Under the pieces are notes generated by a model that saw only the letters and a list, made by a program, of their open reading frames with translations, did not search any database and was not told the origin of the DNA. The position numbers and the translations under genes are program-made. This document shows, piece by piece, positions 16,441 through 24,701 of a stretch of 28,833 bases of DNA. This DNA is from CAYMND01 sp964465065 (lineage in GTDB: Bacteria > Acidobacteriota > Aminicenantia > UBA2199): assembly GCA_964465065.1 (NCBI GenBank), contig CAYXHZ010000040.1, positions 1-28,833 on the forward strand, written 5' to 3'. The first letter of the stretch is position 1. Every line of letters starts with the position of its first letter.

Positions 16441-17985
16441 TCACAACGGGATATTGCCGTGCTTGCGCCGGGGCCTGTCCATGGTCTTGTTCTGCAGGGA
16501 CTCCAGGGCCTTGATCAGCAGCGGCCGGGTTTCGGTCGGCAAAATGATGTCGTCGATGTAGCCGTAGGCGGCCGGTTGTTTGGGGTTGGCGAACTTATCT
16601 TTGTAATCTTGGATCAGCTTCTCGCGCAGGGTTTCCGGCTCTTCGGCGCTGGCGATGTCCTTCTTGAAAATGACGTTGATGGCTCCTTGAGGACCCATGA
16701 CGGCGATTTCGGCGGTGGGCCAGGCGTAGACGATGTCGGCGCCCAGGTGCTTGGAACTCATGACGATGTAAGCCCCGCCGTAGGATTTGCGGGTGATGAC
16801 CGTCAGCTTGGGCACAGTGGCTTCGGAATAGGCGTAGAGCATCTTGGCGCCGTGCTTGATGATGCCCAGCTGTTCCTGGTCGCGGCCGGGCAAAAAGCCG
16901 GGCACGTCGACGAAACTGACCAAGGGGATGTTGAAGGCGTCGCAGAAGCGGATGAAACGGGCGCCCTTGAGCGAGGCGTTGACGTCCAGGGTGCCGGCGT
17001 AGACATCCGGGTTGTTGGCGACGATGCCGACGGTGCGGCCGCCCAGGCGGGAAAAGCCCACCACCAGGTTCTGGGCGTAGTTTTTGTGCACTTCCAGAAA
17101 CTTGCCGTGATCGACCACCAGGGTGATCAGTTCCTTGATGTTGTATGGCTTGTTGGGGTTGACGGGCACGATTTCGTACAGCTTTTCGTCCATGCGGTCG
17201 TAGGGGTCGTCGCTGGCTTCCTGCGGTGCGCTTTCCATGTTGGAGGAGGGCAGGTAGCTGAGCAGTTCGCGCACCATATCCAGGGTGTTTCTCTCGTCGC
17301 TGCCGACGAAATGGGTGACTCCGGATATCGAAGAGTGGCTGGTGGCGCCGCCCAGTTCGTCGAAGCTGACTTCTTCCTTGTTGACCGCCTTGATGACTTC
17401 CGGGCCGGTGACGAACATGTGCGATTCGCCGTTGACCATGAAAATGAAATCGGTGATGCCAGGGGAGTAAACGGCGCCGCCGGCGCAGGGACCCATGATC
17501 AGCGAGATCTGGGGGATGACGCCGGAGGAGAGGGTGTTGCGGTAGAAGATGTCGCCGTAACCGGCCAGGCTGTTGATGCCCTCCTGGATACGGGCGCCGC
17601 CGGAGTCGTTGATGCCGATGATCGGGGCGCCGGCCTTGACGGCCAGGTCCTGGACGTTGACGATTTTCTTGGCGTGCATCTCGCCGAGCGAGCCGCCCAA
17701 TACCGTGAAGTCCTGGGAGTAGATGTAGACGGTACGGTCGTTGACCTTGCCGTAGCCGGTGATGACGCCGTCGCCGTAATAGTACTTCTTGTCCAGACCG
17801 AAATTGCTGGAACGATGCATCATGTAACCCTGCAGCTCCACGAAGGTGCCTGGATCGAACAAATATTCTATGCGTTCCAGTGCGGTCATTTTTCCGGAGG
17901 CACGTCGCTTTTCCAGCTTATCGATGCCACCGGCCGCGTTTTTTTCGGCCCTGAGATTCAATAGGTTCTTTACGATGTTCTTCAT
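16441..17985 (-). CDS. Acyl-CoA carboxylase carboxyltransferase subunit (PccB/AccD5-like)
   Basis: Transfers CO2 between carboxybiotin and an acyl-CoA. Start taken at ATG 17985 because GAGGAT lies just upstream; an upstream frame extension overlaps the promoter. The 514 residues match the usual PccB length and contain both crotonase-like halves: NDSGGARIQEGINSLAGY and MGPCAGGAVYSPGITDF with oxyanion glycines, ELGGATSH, then VDVPGFLPGRDQEQLGIIKH and RKSYGGAYIVMSSKH. In the last motif the specificity position is Ile (about residue 407), where propionyl-CoA carboxylases often have Asp; Ile has been linked to wider acyl-CoA choice in Streptomyces. It is first gene of the operon, with a good promoter upstream. 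Confidence 0.93.
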   Translation of the reverse strand: MKNIVKNLLNLRAEKNAAGGIDKLEKRRASGKMTALERIEYLFDPGTFVELQGYMMHRSSNFGLDKKYYYGDGVITGYGKVNDRTVYIYSQDFTVLGGSLGEMHAKKIVNVQDLAVKAGAPIIGINDSGGARIQEGINSLAGYGDIFYRNTLSSGVIPQISLIMGPCAGGAVYSPGITDFIFMVNGESHMFVTGPEVIKAVNKEEVSFDELGGATSHSSISGVTHFVGSDERNTLDMVRELLSYLPSSNMESAPQEASDDPYDRMDEKLYEIVPVNPNKPYNIKELITLVVDHGKFLEVHKNYAQNLVVGFSRLGGRTVGIVANNPDVYAGTLDVNASLKGARFIRFCDAFNIPLVSFVDVPGFLPGRDQEQLGIIKHGAKMLYAYSEATVPKLTVITRKSYGGAYIVMSSKHLGADIVYAWPTAEIAVMGPQGAINVIFKKDIASAEEPETLREKLIQDYKDKFANPKQPAAYGYIDDIILPTETRPLLIKALESLQNKTMDRPRRKHGNIPL

Positions 17986-18007
17986 GTTTATCCTCAGCGT
18001 TTCGGCC

Positions 18008-18036
18008 ATTTTAAACTGATTGCCAGCATTTTGCAA
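18008..18036 (-). promoter_or_regulatory. Putative sigma-70 promoter of the carboxylase-like operon
   Basis: Minus strand: TTGCAA (18036-18031), 17-nt spacer, TAAAAT (18013-18008). Transcription would start near 18001, leaving a leader of about 16 nt with GAGGAT before ATG 17985. Confidence 0.6.
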
Positions 18037-18070
18037 ATTTCCGGAACCCGGGTGCCGACAAGGCCAACCG

Positions 18071-18079
18071 TGCTATACT
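18071..18079 (+). promoter_or_regulatory. Extended -10 promoter for the NUDIX gene
   Basis: TGCTATACT fits an extended -10 (TGN followed by TATACT) 30 nt before ATG 18109. No convincing -35 is seen at 17 nt. It is divergent from the carboxylase-like operon promoter, which ends 35 bp away. Confidence 0.45.
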
Positions 18080-18108
18080 TTCATGACAAGGCAATCAAGG
18101 AGCTGAAG

Positions 18109-18738
18109 ATGAGCGATGAGCTGGTATGGATGAAATGGGTCAGGTCGCTGCAGGCCGTAAGTCAGACCGGGCTGCACTACTGCCTCAATCCCTACGACCG
18201 GGAACGGTTCGAAACGGTCGCCGCTGTCGCCGCCGAGATGCTGGCCCGGGGCAGTACGCTGGGACTGGACCGGATGCTGAATTTGCAGGGTTGCGACCTG
18301 GGCTACGCCACCCCCAAGGTGGACGTGCGCGGGGTGGTTTTTCAAAACGATCGCATCCTGCTGGTCAGCGAACGGGCCGACGACGGCCGCTGGACCCTGC
18401 CCGGCGGCTGGGCGGACGTCAACGAGACGCCCAGTCAGGCGATCGAGCGCGAGGTCGGCGAAGAGTCCGGTTTCTCCGTCCGTGCCGAAAAGCTGCTGGC
18501 CGTCTACGACCGGGACAAACAGGGTCATGTTCCGACCTTCCCCTATACGGTTTACAAAATGTTTTTCCTGTGCCGGATCGTTTCCGGACAGGCGAAACTG
18601 AACCACGAAATCGGCGCCATCGACTTTTTCGAGATGCAAAATCTGCCCGAACTATCCGCCTCCCGGGTCAACGAGCGGCAGCTGCGGCGATTTTACCAGC
18701 ATCTTCATCATCCGCAATGGCCGACGGAGTTTGATTGA
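18109..18738 (+). CDS. NUDIX hydrolase with N-terminal accessory domain (YjhB-like)
   Basis: Hydrolyses a nucleoside diphosphate linked to another moiety; the exact substrate is not readable. AAGGAG at 18097-18102 selects ATG 18109 (209 residues) over the longer frame. The NUDIX box is perfect: Gly100, Glu106, then REVGEESGF at 114-122, following the WTLPGGW strand. Residues 1-65 form a helical N-terminal domain found in the YjhB-like NUDIX subgroup. The gene is divergent from the carboxylase-like operon and lies 74 nt before the antiporter gene. Confidence 0.9.
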   Translation: MSDELVWMKWVRSLQAVSQTGLHYCLNPYDRERFETVAAVAAEMLARGSTLGLDRMLNLQGCDLGYATPKVDVRGVVFQNDRILLVSERADDGRWTLPGGWADVNETPSQAIEREVGEESGFSVRAEKLLAVYDRDKQGHVPTFPYTVYKMFFLCRIVSGQAKLNHEIGAIDFFEMQNLPELSASRVNERQLRRFYQHLHHPQWPTEFD

Positions 18739-18812
18739 TGCGGGTGGAAAAACGATTCGGGACAGTGTATTAATAGGACGCACGATTCATCGCGAGTTTC
18801 CGACGAGGTGAC

Positions 18813-20261
18813 ATGGCGCCAATCGATTTCCCCCTGCTGATCGGGGCGGTTCTGCTGCTGGTCAGCATCCTGTCCGCCAAACTGTTCGGCAACAGCCGCA
18901 TCCCGACCATGCTGCTGTTCATCCTGGTCGGCGTCCTGGCCGGTTCCGAGGGGCTGGGGGGCATCTACTTCGACGACGCCCGTCTGGCCCAGTCCATCGG
19001 CATCGTCTCGCTGATCTTCATCCTGTTTTCCGGCGGTCTGGACACCAACTGGTCCGAATCCAGACCGATTCTGAAGCCGGCCTTGTGGTTGTCTTCGCTG
19101 GGGGTACTGCTGACGGCGCTGGCCGTGGCTGTCATGGTCACGATCCTCTTTCATACCCCCTTCCTGTGGAGCCTGCTGGTCGGTTCCATCACTTCGTCCA
19201 CTGACGCCTCGGCGGTTTTTTCCATTTTGCGGGCCGGCAATCTGGAATTGAAGGGCAAGCTGAAACCCTTGCTGGAACTCGAATCGGCCAGCAACGACCC
19301 GATGGCGGTTTTTTTGACCATCGGTACCATGGAGCTGCTGATGAGCCCGCAGCGGTCCGTCCTGCATACCGGGATCGTTTTCCTCGTGCAATTCGCCGCC
19401 GGCGTCCTGATCGGCTGGCTCGGCGGCAAAGGCATGATCTGGCTGATCAACCGGGTCACCTTCGGCTATGAAGGCTATTACCCGGTTTTTTCGCTGGCCA
19501 TGATCATCTTCATCTATGGCCTCAGCGCCGCCATCGGCGGCAGCGGCGTGCTGGCGGTCTACATCGCCGGCGTGCTGGTCGGCAACTCCAGCCTCGCCCA
19601 CAAAAGAACCCTGATCCGCTTCTTCGACGGCCTGTCCATCCTGGGGCATATCACCCTGTTTCTGACCCTGGGTCTGCTGGTCTTCCCCTCGGACCTGGTC
19701 GTGGTCATGGGCACGGGCCTGCTGCTGAGCGCCGTTCTGATGTGTCTGGCCCGCCCGCTGGCCGTTTTCCTGATCCTGCTCCCTTTCCGGTTCCGCTTCC
19801 GGGAGATCGTATTCACGTCCTGGGTGGGTCTGCGGGGCGCCGTACCGATCGTTCTGGCCGTTTTCCCCTTGTCGGCGGGGGTCGAAAATTCCCGTCTGAT
19901 TTTCAACCTGGTTTTTTTCATCGTCCTGACCTCGGCCGTGCTGCAGGGCTGGTCGATCAGCGTTGCGGCCAAACTGCTGCATCTGGCCAAACCCCTGAGC
20001 AAAAAAAGGGTCCGGCCGCTGGAATTCACGGCCAAACAGGGCAGCGACACGGAATTGATCGACGTCATCATCCCCTACGATTCTCCGGTCGACGGCAAGA
20101 AAATCGTGGATCTGAATTTTCCCGACAACTGCATCGTCGTACTGATCATCCGCGAGGAGGAGCACATCATTCCCAAAGGCGGGACGACGCTTCTCGGCGG
20201 GGATGTCCTGTCGCTGCTGGTCAACAAGGCGGATATCGGGTCAATCCAGGGGATGTTCTAG
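18813..20261 (+). CDS. CPA1-family K+/H+ (or Na+/H+) antiporter with C-terminal TrkA_C-like domain
   Basis: A 482-residue inner-membrane antiporter resembling NhaP2/CvrA. About twelve hydrophobic segments fill residues 1-395. Hallmarks are the unwound-helix region SSTDASAVFSIL and the conserved ESASNDPMAVFLT (ion-binding Asp-Pro), plus GSGVLAVYIAGVLVGN and SWVGLRGAVPIVLA. From about 410 a soluble cytoplasmic domain (IIPYDSPVDGKKIVDLNFPDN, ending near GDVLSLLV) matches TrkA_C, a likely ligand-sensing gate. GAGGTGAC directly precedes the ATG. Its last 21 bases overlap the end of the convergent Spy-like gene. Confidence 0.93.
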   Translation: MAPIDFPLLIGAVLLLVSILSAKLFGNSRIPTMLLFILVGVLAGSEGLGGIYFDDARLAQSIGIVSLIFILFSGGLDTNWSESRPILKPALWLSSLGVLLTALAVAVMVTILFHTPFLWSLLVGSITSSTDASAVFSILRAGNLELKGKLKPLLELESASNDPMAVFLTIGTMELLMSPQRSVLHTGIVFLVQFAAGVLIGWLGGKGMIWLINRVTFGYEGYYPVFSLAMIIFIYGLSAAIGGSGVLAVYIAGVLVGNSSLAHKRTLIRFFDGLSILGHITLFLTLGLLVFPSDLVVVMGTGLLLSAVLMCLARPLAVFLILLPFRFRFREIVFTSWVGLRGAVPIVLAVFPLSAGVENSRLIFNLVFFIVLTSAVLQGWSISVAAKLLHLAKPLSKKRVRPLEFTAKQGSDTELIDVIIPYDSPVDGKKIVDLNFPDNCIVVLIIREEEHIIPKGGTTLLGGDVLSLLVNKADIGSIQGMF

Positions 20262-20657
20262 ACGCTTGCGGTTCTGCCGGCGCGTCTCCCTCTGGCGCAG
20301 CGGATGCGGCCGGCGCTGCAGGAACCTTTCCAGACGGTTCATCTGCTCCGGGCTGAGAACCGTCGCCAATTCCTCCTTGAGGGCCTGGAACTGGGCCAGC
20401 TGCTTTTCGTGATTGTCGCGCCGGGTCTCGAGAACGGCGCGGCCGTGTTTGTCGAGAATATTGCGAATTTCCTGCCGCTGCTGCGGGCCGGGTTCGATCA
20501 CCCTCTCCACGAAACGGAAAACCTGCTGCGGCGAGCGCTGTGACAGGATACGGTTGACCCGGTAGCGGAACAGCAGCTGGCTGCCCAGCCCACCGATCGC
20601 CAGGCCCAGGATGAAGGTGACGGCGATGATCAGAACGGTTTTGGTGTTGGTTTTCAT
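20241..20657 (-). CDS. Spy/CpxP-like periplasmic protein (heavy-metal-resistance type)
   Basis: A 138-residue protein with one N-terminal membrane helix (about 8-28, TVLIIAVTFILGLAIGGLGS) and a highly charged, all-helical periplasmic part rich in Gln, Arg and Glu, containing LSPEQMNRLERFLQRR. This LT/SPEQ-type signature belongs to the Spy/CpxP/CnrX-like superfamily of periplasmic chaperones and sensors. AAGGAG precedes the ATG. It follows the anti-sigma gene by 11 nt, so it is probably the periplasmic sensor or a target of this ECF module. No clear metal-binding His/Cys cluster is visible. Confidence 0.75.
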   Translation of the reverse strand: MKTNTKTVLIIAVTFILGLAIGGLGSQLLFRYRVNRILSQRSPQQVFRFVERVIEPGPQQRQEIRNILDKHGRAVLETRRDNHEKQLAQFQALKEELATVLSPEQMNRLERFLQRRPHPLRQRETRRQNRKRLEHPLD

Positions 20658-20668
20658 GGCGATTCTCC

Positions 20669-21085
20669 TTAAAACACCGACAGTTCCAGCAATTCCTCGA
20701 TGGACAGGTCGGGAAGCAGCCAGCTGTTCTCCAGGGCCAGGGCGTCGCTGCCCAGCAGCTGGATCGCGATCATGACCGCGACGGCCAGTCCGCCGGCCCA
20801 GGCCAGTCTGCGGAAGGCGCCCATCAGCGAGCCGTAGAACAGCTCGGCGTCCGTCTGCTGCAGCTCCGACAGGCCGAGAATCCGGCTCATGACCTGGCGG
20901 TTGAACGCGGCCTGGAAGGGACCGTAGGCGGCAGCGGCGATCTGCCGGCGCATGCCGAGCAACAGCTCCCGTTCGTCGCCGAGTTCGGGATCGGTTTGCA
21001 GGGCGCTGTCGAGCCGCTTTTGTTCAGCGGGCGAAAGCGCGGTATCCAGCGATTTGTACAACAGTTTTTCATCTTTCTTTGTCAT
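20669..21085 (-). CDS. Putative anti-sigma factor, single-pass membrane protein
   Basis: A 138-residue product starting at ATG 21085, which overlaps the sigma gene stop in ATGA; GGAG lies 7 nt upstream. A cytoplasmic helical segment (about 1-90, with SPAEQKRLDSALQTDPEL) precedes one membrane helix (about 96-113, WAGGLAVAVMIAIQLLG) and a short periplasmic tail (about 25 residues, LPDLSIEELLELSVF). There is no zinc-binding HxxxCxxC motif, so it would be a non-ZAS anti-sigma factor. The call rests on position and topology more than on sequence similarity. Confidence 0.72.
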   Translation of the reverse strand: MTKKDEKLLYKSLDTALSPAEQKRLDSALQTDPELGDERELLLGMRRQIAAAAYGPFQAAFNRQVMSRILGLSELQQTDAELFYGSLMGAFRRLAWAGGLAVAVMIAIQLLGSDALALENSWLLPDLSIEELLELSVF

Positions 21086-21654
21086 CGTAATCTCCCTGGC
21101 GACGGCGCCAGCCGTTCTTTCAGCTTCTGCTGGGCACGGGCCAGACGCGACTGGACCGTACCCAGCGGCAGGCCCAGGATGGCGGCGGTTTCCTGTGTGG
21201 AGTATTCCTGAAGCAAACGCAGCACGACCACGGCCCGGAACCGTTCCGGCAGGGCGCGGACGGCTGCCCGGACCATTTCCTTGCGCAGGTTCTGCTCCGG
21301 GTTTTCTCCGGGGTCGGCCTGCCGGGCCAGTTCCTGGTCCGCAGCGTCGCCGCTCCGTCCGAACCAGCGTTTGCGCCGCTTGATCTCGTTGAGGCTGAGG
21401 TTGATGGCGATGCGGGTCAGGTAGGTGGCCAGCGAGGACTCGCCCCGGAAGCGCTCCAGGGAACGGTAGAAGCTGATGAACACCTCCTGACCGACGTCTT
21501 CGGCCTGGGCGCCATCGCCTAGCATGCCCTTGACGGTGGCGGCGACGCGTCCGGAAAAGGCGTTGACGATGCGCTCGAAGGCGCTGTGGTCGCCTTTTCT
21601 GGCGGCTTCCAGCCATTGGGCTTCTTCGCTACGGGTCACCATCTGGGTCTGCAT
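21082..21654 (-). CDS. ECF-type RNA polymerase sigma factor
   Basis: A 190-residue group IV sigma factor. Region 2 covers about residues 20-90 (DHSAFERIVNAFSGRV, DVGQEVFISFYRSLERF, TYLTRIAINLSLNEIKRR); region 4 covers about 128-180 (RALPERFRAVVVLRLLQEYS, ETAAILGLPLGTVQSRLARA). A longer frame starting at TTG 21678 is rejected because the ECF-like promoter elements lie over that codon, so the transcript would begin after it. ATG 21654 then lies about 10 nt from the predicted start of transcription. The gene is translationally coupled to the anti-sigma gene. Confidence 0.92.
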   Translation of the reverse strand: MQTQMVTRSEEAQWLEAARKGDHSAFERIVNAFSGRVAATVKGMLGDGAQAEDVGQEVFISFYRSLERFRGESSLATYLTRIAINLSLNEIKRRKRWFGRSGDAADQELARQADPGENPEQNLRKEMVRAAVRALPERFRAVVVLRLLQEYSTQETAAILGLPLGTVQSRLARAQQKLKERLAPSPGRLR

Positions 21655-21670
21655 TTTTTTCCAGTATACA

Positions 21671-21699
21671 TTGGACAAACTGAATTATGCATCGGTTCC
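21671..21699 (-). promoter_or_regulatory. Putative autoregulatory ECF promoter
   Basis: Minus strand: GGAACC (21699-21694), 17-nt spacer, GTCCAA (21676-21671). GGAAC paired with a GTC-type -10 at 16-17 nt is the general ECF pattern. A TATACT also overlaps just downstream but lacks a vegetative -35. Position directly before the sigma gene suggests self-activation. Confidence 0.5.
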
Positions 21700-21795
21700 C
21701 GGGGGGAGGGAAGAAAGTTTTGAAGGTTGAGAGGGTGAGAGGCATACATGAGCGGCTTTTCCGTTCGTGCGGATCCCGATATTTTGCCGGTCTCC

Positions 21796-21825
21796 TTGAC
21801 TTTGACAGCGATCTTGCACTAATAT
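21796..21825 (+). promoter_or_regulatory. Putative sigma-70 promoter for the EF-G-2-like operon
   Basis: TTGACT (21796-21801), 18-nt spacer, TAATAT (21820-21825), giving a leader of about 70 nt before ATG 21904. An overlapping TTGACA at 21802 has poor spacing to any -10. The region 21700-21903 otherwise holds no gene. Confidence 0.5.
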
Positions 21826-21903
21826 TCTCTTTATTTCAAATTTATGGCCGAAAACCTGTCCTGTCAAATAAAACGGGTTGTTTAATCGGTTCAGGAGGAA
21901 TGA

Positions 21904-23979
21904 ATGAGCGCCAGTGAATTGCTTCGCAACGTCGCGGTTGTCGGACATGGGCAGACCGGCAAAACCAGTCTGGTTTCCGCCTTCCTATTCGATACAAAAA
22001 TGGTCAACCGTCTGGGAAAGGTTGATCAGGGCAATACGGTGACCGATTACGAAGAGGACGAGATCGAAAAGAAGATTTCCGTCCAGGCGGCCCTGGCCCA
22101 TGCCGTTCACCGCAAACACCGCCTGAACCTGATCGACACGCCCGGATTCGCCAACTTCATCTGGGAGGCCCGGGTGGCCATCAGCGCCGCCGATCTGGGA
22201 CTGATCGTCGTCTGCGCCCAGGAAGGCGTGGGCGTGCAGACCGAGAAGGTGTTCGATTACGCCGAAGAGGCCAAAAAGCCGGTCATCTTCGTGATCAACC
22301 GTCTGGGCAAGGAACTGGCCGATTACGACAAGGCCCTCAAATCCATCGTCAGCTCCTTCGGCAAGAACGCCGTTCCGCTCTTTCTGCCCGTCGGCGTCGG
22401 CAAGGATTTCAAGGGCGTGGTCGACCTGCTCAAGCAGAAGGCTTTCCTGTACGGCGATGACGAGAAGGGCGAGTTCAAGGAAGGACCCGTTCCGGCCGAA
22501 CTGGCCGACGATCTGGCCGCCTACCGCGAGGAGCTGATCGAAAAGATCGCCGAAAGCGACGAAACGCTGATGGAAAAGTACCTCGAAGAGGGCTCACTGA
22601 GCGACGAGGAGCTGCAGAAGGGCCTGCGGATCGGCATCCTGAACCGCGGCATCTTCCCGGTGCTGATCGCCGACGCCCTGAGCAACAAGGCCGTGGCCCA
22701 GGTGCTCGATTTCATCGTCGATTTCGCGCCTTCACCCATGGACATGCCGGCCGTGGCCACTCTGGACGGCAGCGTCAAGTTCGATGCCGCCGCCCCGTTC
22801 TCCGGCTTCGTCTTCAAGACCATTTCCGACCCCTACACCGGCAAGATCACCATCATCCGCGTGGTTTCCGGCTCCATGAAGCCCGACTCCTCCTACTTCA
22901 ACCCCAACAAGGACACCGAGGAACGGGTGGGTTCCCTGTTCCTGCTGCAGGGCAAGCAGCAGGTCAACGCCAGCGAAGCGGTCAGCGGCGACATCGTCGC
23001 CGTGGCCAAACTCAAGGAGACCCAGACCGGAGACACCCTGACTCTCAAGGGGCAGAAGATGCAGTATCCGCCGTTCAAGTTCCCCATTCCGTCCATCTCG
23101 TTCGCCATCGAGCCCAAGGCCCGCGGCGACGAAGGCAAGATCTCCAACGCCTTCGCCCGCATCATGGAAGAGGACCCGACCGTCAAGACCAACCGCGACA
23201 TCCAGACCCACGAGCTGGTCATCTCCGGCAACGGCCAGCTGCACGTGGAGCTGGTGGTGGCCAAACTCAAGAAGAAGTACGGCGTCGAAGTGGACATGAA
23301 ACCGCCCAAGATCCCGTACCTGGAAACCATCAAGGGCAAATCCGACATCAACTACAAGCATAAAAAGCAGAGCGGCGGCCGCGGCCAGTACGGCCACGTG
23401 CTGATCAAGTTCGAGCCTCTGCCCCGCGGCGGGGATTTCGTCTTCGAGGACACCATCTTCGGCGGCTCCATCCCCAAGAACTACGTGCCGGCCATCGAGA
23501 AGGGCATCCAGGAGTCCCGGGTGAACGGCGTCATCGCCGGTTACCCCATGGTCGATTTCAAGGCCAATGTCTACGACGGCAGCTACCACGACGTGGATTC
23601 GTCCGACATGGCCTTCAAGATCGCCGCCACCATGGCCTTCAAGAAGGGCATGAAAGCCGCCAACCCGACCATCCTGGAACCGGTCATGAAGGTCGACGTG
23701 GTCATTCCCGAGGAGTTCATGGGCGACATCAACGGCACCCTCAGCGGCCGGCGCGGCCGGATCCAGGGCATGGAATCCAAGGGCAAGAACCATGTGGTCA
23801 AGGCTACGGTGCCCATGTCGGAAATGCTGGATTTCGAGCCCATCCTGACCTCGATCACCGGCGGCCGCGGTTCGTACACCATGGAACTGTCCCATTACGA
23901 GGAAGTGCCCGGCCACCTGCAGAAAAAAATCATCGAGGAGTCGATCCGCGAGGGACGTATCCGCGAAGAAGAAGAGTAG
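21904..23979 (+). CDS. Elongation factor G-like GTPase (EF-G-2 type)
   Basis: A 691-residue translational GTPase with the five-domain EF-G layout. G1 is GHGQTGKT (14-21), G3 is DTPG (78-81), and domain IV contains the conserved block around SGGRGQYGHVLIKFEP and the segment AGYPMVDFKANVYDGSYHDVDSSDMAF. The switch I region is short (GNTVTDYEEDEIEKKISV), and overall it resembles the EF-G-2 type of Thermus rather than canonical EF-G. The G4 motif, normally NKxD, reads NRLG at 132-135. Such paralogues may act in special translation states; the precise role is open. AGGAGG precedes the ATG, and the LolD-like gene starts 5 nt after the stop. Confidence 0.9.
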   Translation: MSASELLRNVAVVGHGQTGKTSLVSAFLFDTKMVNRLGKVDQGNTVTDYEEDEIEKKISVQAALAHAVHRKHRLNLIDTPGFANFIWEARVAISAADLGLIVVCAQEGVGVQTEKVFDYAEEAKKPVIFVINRLGKELADYDKALKSIVSSFGKNAVPLFLPVGVGKDFKGVVDLLKQKAFLYGDDEKGEFKEGPVPAELADDLAAYREELIEKIAESDETLMEKYLEEGSLSDEELQKGLRIGILNRGIFPVLIADALSNKAVAQVLDFIVDFAPSPMDMPAVATLDGSVKFDAAAPFSGFVFKTISDPYTGKITIIRVVSGSMKPDSSYFNPNKDTEERVGSLFLLQGKQQVNASEAVSGDIVAVAKLKETQTGDTLTLKGQKMQYPPFKFPIPSISFAIEPKARGDEGKISNAFARIMEEDPTVKTNRDIQTHELVISGNGQLHVELVVAKLKKKYGVEVDMKPPKIPYLETIKGKSDINYKHKKQSGGRGQYGHVLIKFEPLPRGGDFVFEDTIFGGSIPKNYVPAIEKGIQESRVNGVIAGYPMVDFKANVYDGSYHDVDSSDMAFKIAATMAFKKGMKAANPTILEPVMKVDVVIPEEFMGDINGTLSGRRGRIQGMESKGKNHVVKATVPMSEMLDFEPILTSITGGRGSYTMELSHYEEVPGHLQKKIIEESIREGRIREEEE

Positions 23980-23984
23980 AACCT

Positions 23985-24701
23985 TTGTCATCGCAAGCGC
24001 AGGCGAAACGGGAATGGCTGGTGGAGGCGGCAGGGATCCGGCGCGGATTCCTGCAGCCCGACGGCTCGACCCTGTCCGTTCTGCACGACCTGGATTTCCG
24101 GGTGGCCCGGGGCGAACTCGTGGCGGTCACCGGAGCGTCGGGATCGGGCAAGAGCACTCTGCTGCACATCCTGGGCGGACTGGATCGGACCGACGGCGGG
24201 CAAGTCCTGTTCGCCGGACGCGACATCGGCGCCCTGGCGCCGGACGAAGCGAACCGCTACCGCAACCGCTGCGTCGGCTTCGTCTACCAGTTTCATCACC
24301 TGCTGCCGGAGCTGCTGGTCTGGGAGAATGTCGCCTTTCCCTTTCTGATCCGTAAGTTCGACAAGGCCGAGGCCAGAAAAAAGGCTCTGGCTCTGCTCGA
24401 CCGGGTCGGTCTGGCAGCCAAGGCGCTCAACCTGCCTCAGGACCTGTCCGGCGGCGAGCGGCAACGGGTGGCCATCGCCCGCAGCCTGGTCAACGGGCCC
24501 GAACTGCTGCTGGCCGACGAGCCGACCGGCAATCTGGACCTGGGCACCGGCCGGACCGTTTTCGCCTTGTTCAAGGAACTGGTGCGCCAGGACGGCCTGA
24601 CCGCCGTCATGGTCACCCACAATCTGGAATTGGCTCAGGCGGCCGACCGCCATCTCGACCTGGTCGACGGCCGGCTGCGCAACGGAGGTTCCCAACCATG
24701 A
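23985..24701 (+). CDS. LolD-like ABC transporter ATP-binding protein
   Basis: A 238-residue ATPase starting at TTG 23985, 5 nt after the EF-G-2 stop (a GTG at 24021 is an alternative). Walker A is GASGSGKST (about 46-54), the Q-loop reads YQFHHLLPELLVWENV as in LolD, the signature is LSGGERQRVAIARSL, Walker B is LLLADEPTGNLD, and the switch His lies in VTHN. LolD drives release of lipoproteins from the inner membrane with LolC/LolE, but no permease gene is adjacent; it is followed by a lipoprotein and a barrel-like protein. The partner permease must lie elsewhere. Its stop overlaps the lipoprotein ATG (ATGA). Confidence 0.85.
   Translation: MSSQAQAKREWLVEAAGIRRGFLQPDGSTLSVLHDLDFRVARGELVAVTGASGSGKSTLLHILGGLDRTDGGQVLFAGRDIGALAPDEANRYRNRCVGFVYQFHHLLPELLVWENVAFPFLIRKFDKAEARKKALALLDRVGLAAKALNLPQDLSGGERQRVAIARSLVNGPELLLADEPTGNLDLGTGRTVFALFKELVRQDGLTAVMVTHNLELAQAADRHLDLVDGRLRNGGSQP

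Noticed and set aside
15811..17964. A long plus-strand open frame of about 700 codons opposite the carboxylase genes.
   Set aside because: It is an antisense shadow produced by GC-rich codon use; the minus strand carries clear biotin carboxylase-like and carboxyltransferase motifs.
18708..20165. A minus-strand frame of about 485 codons opposite the antiporter.
   Set aside because: Low-complexity Asp/Gln/Gly-rich translation typical of an antisense frame over a membrane protein gene.
22732..23991. A minus-strand frame of about 420 codons opposite the EF-G-like gene.
   Set aside because: Antisense shadow; the plus strand encodes conserved EF-G domains throughout.
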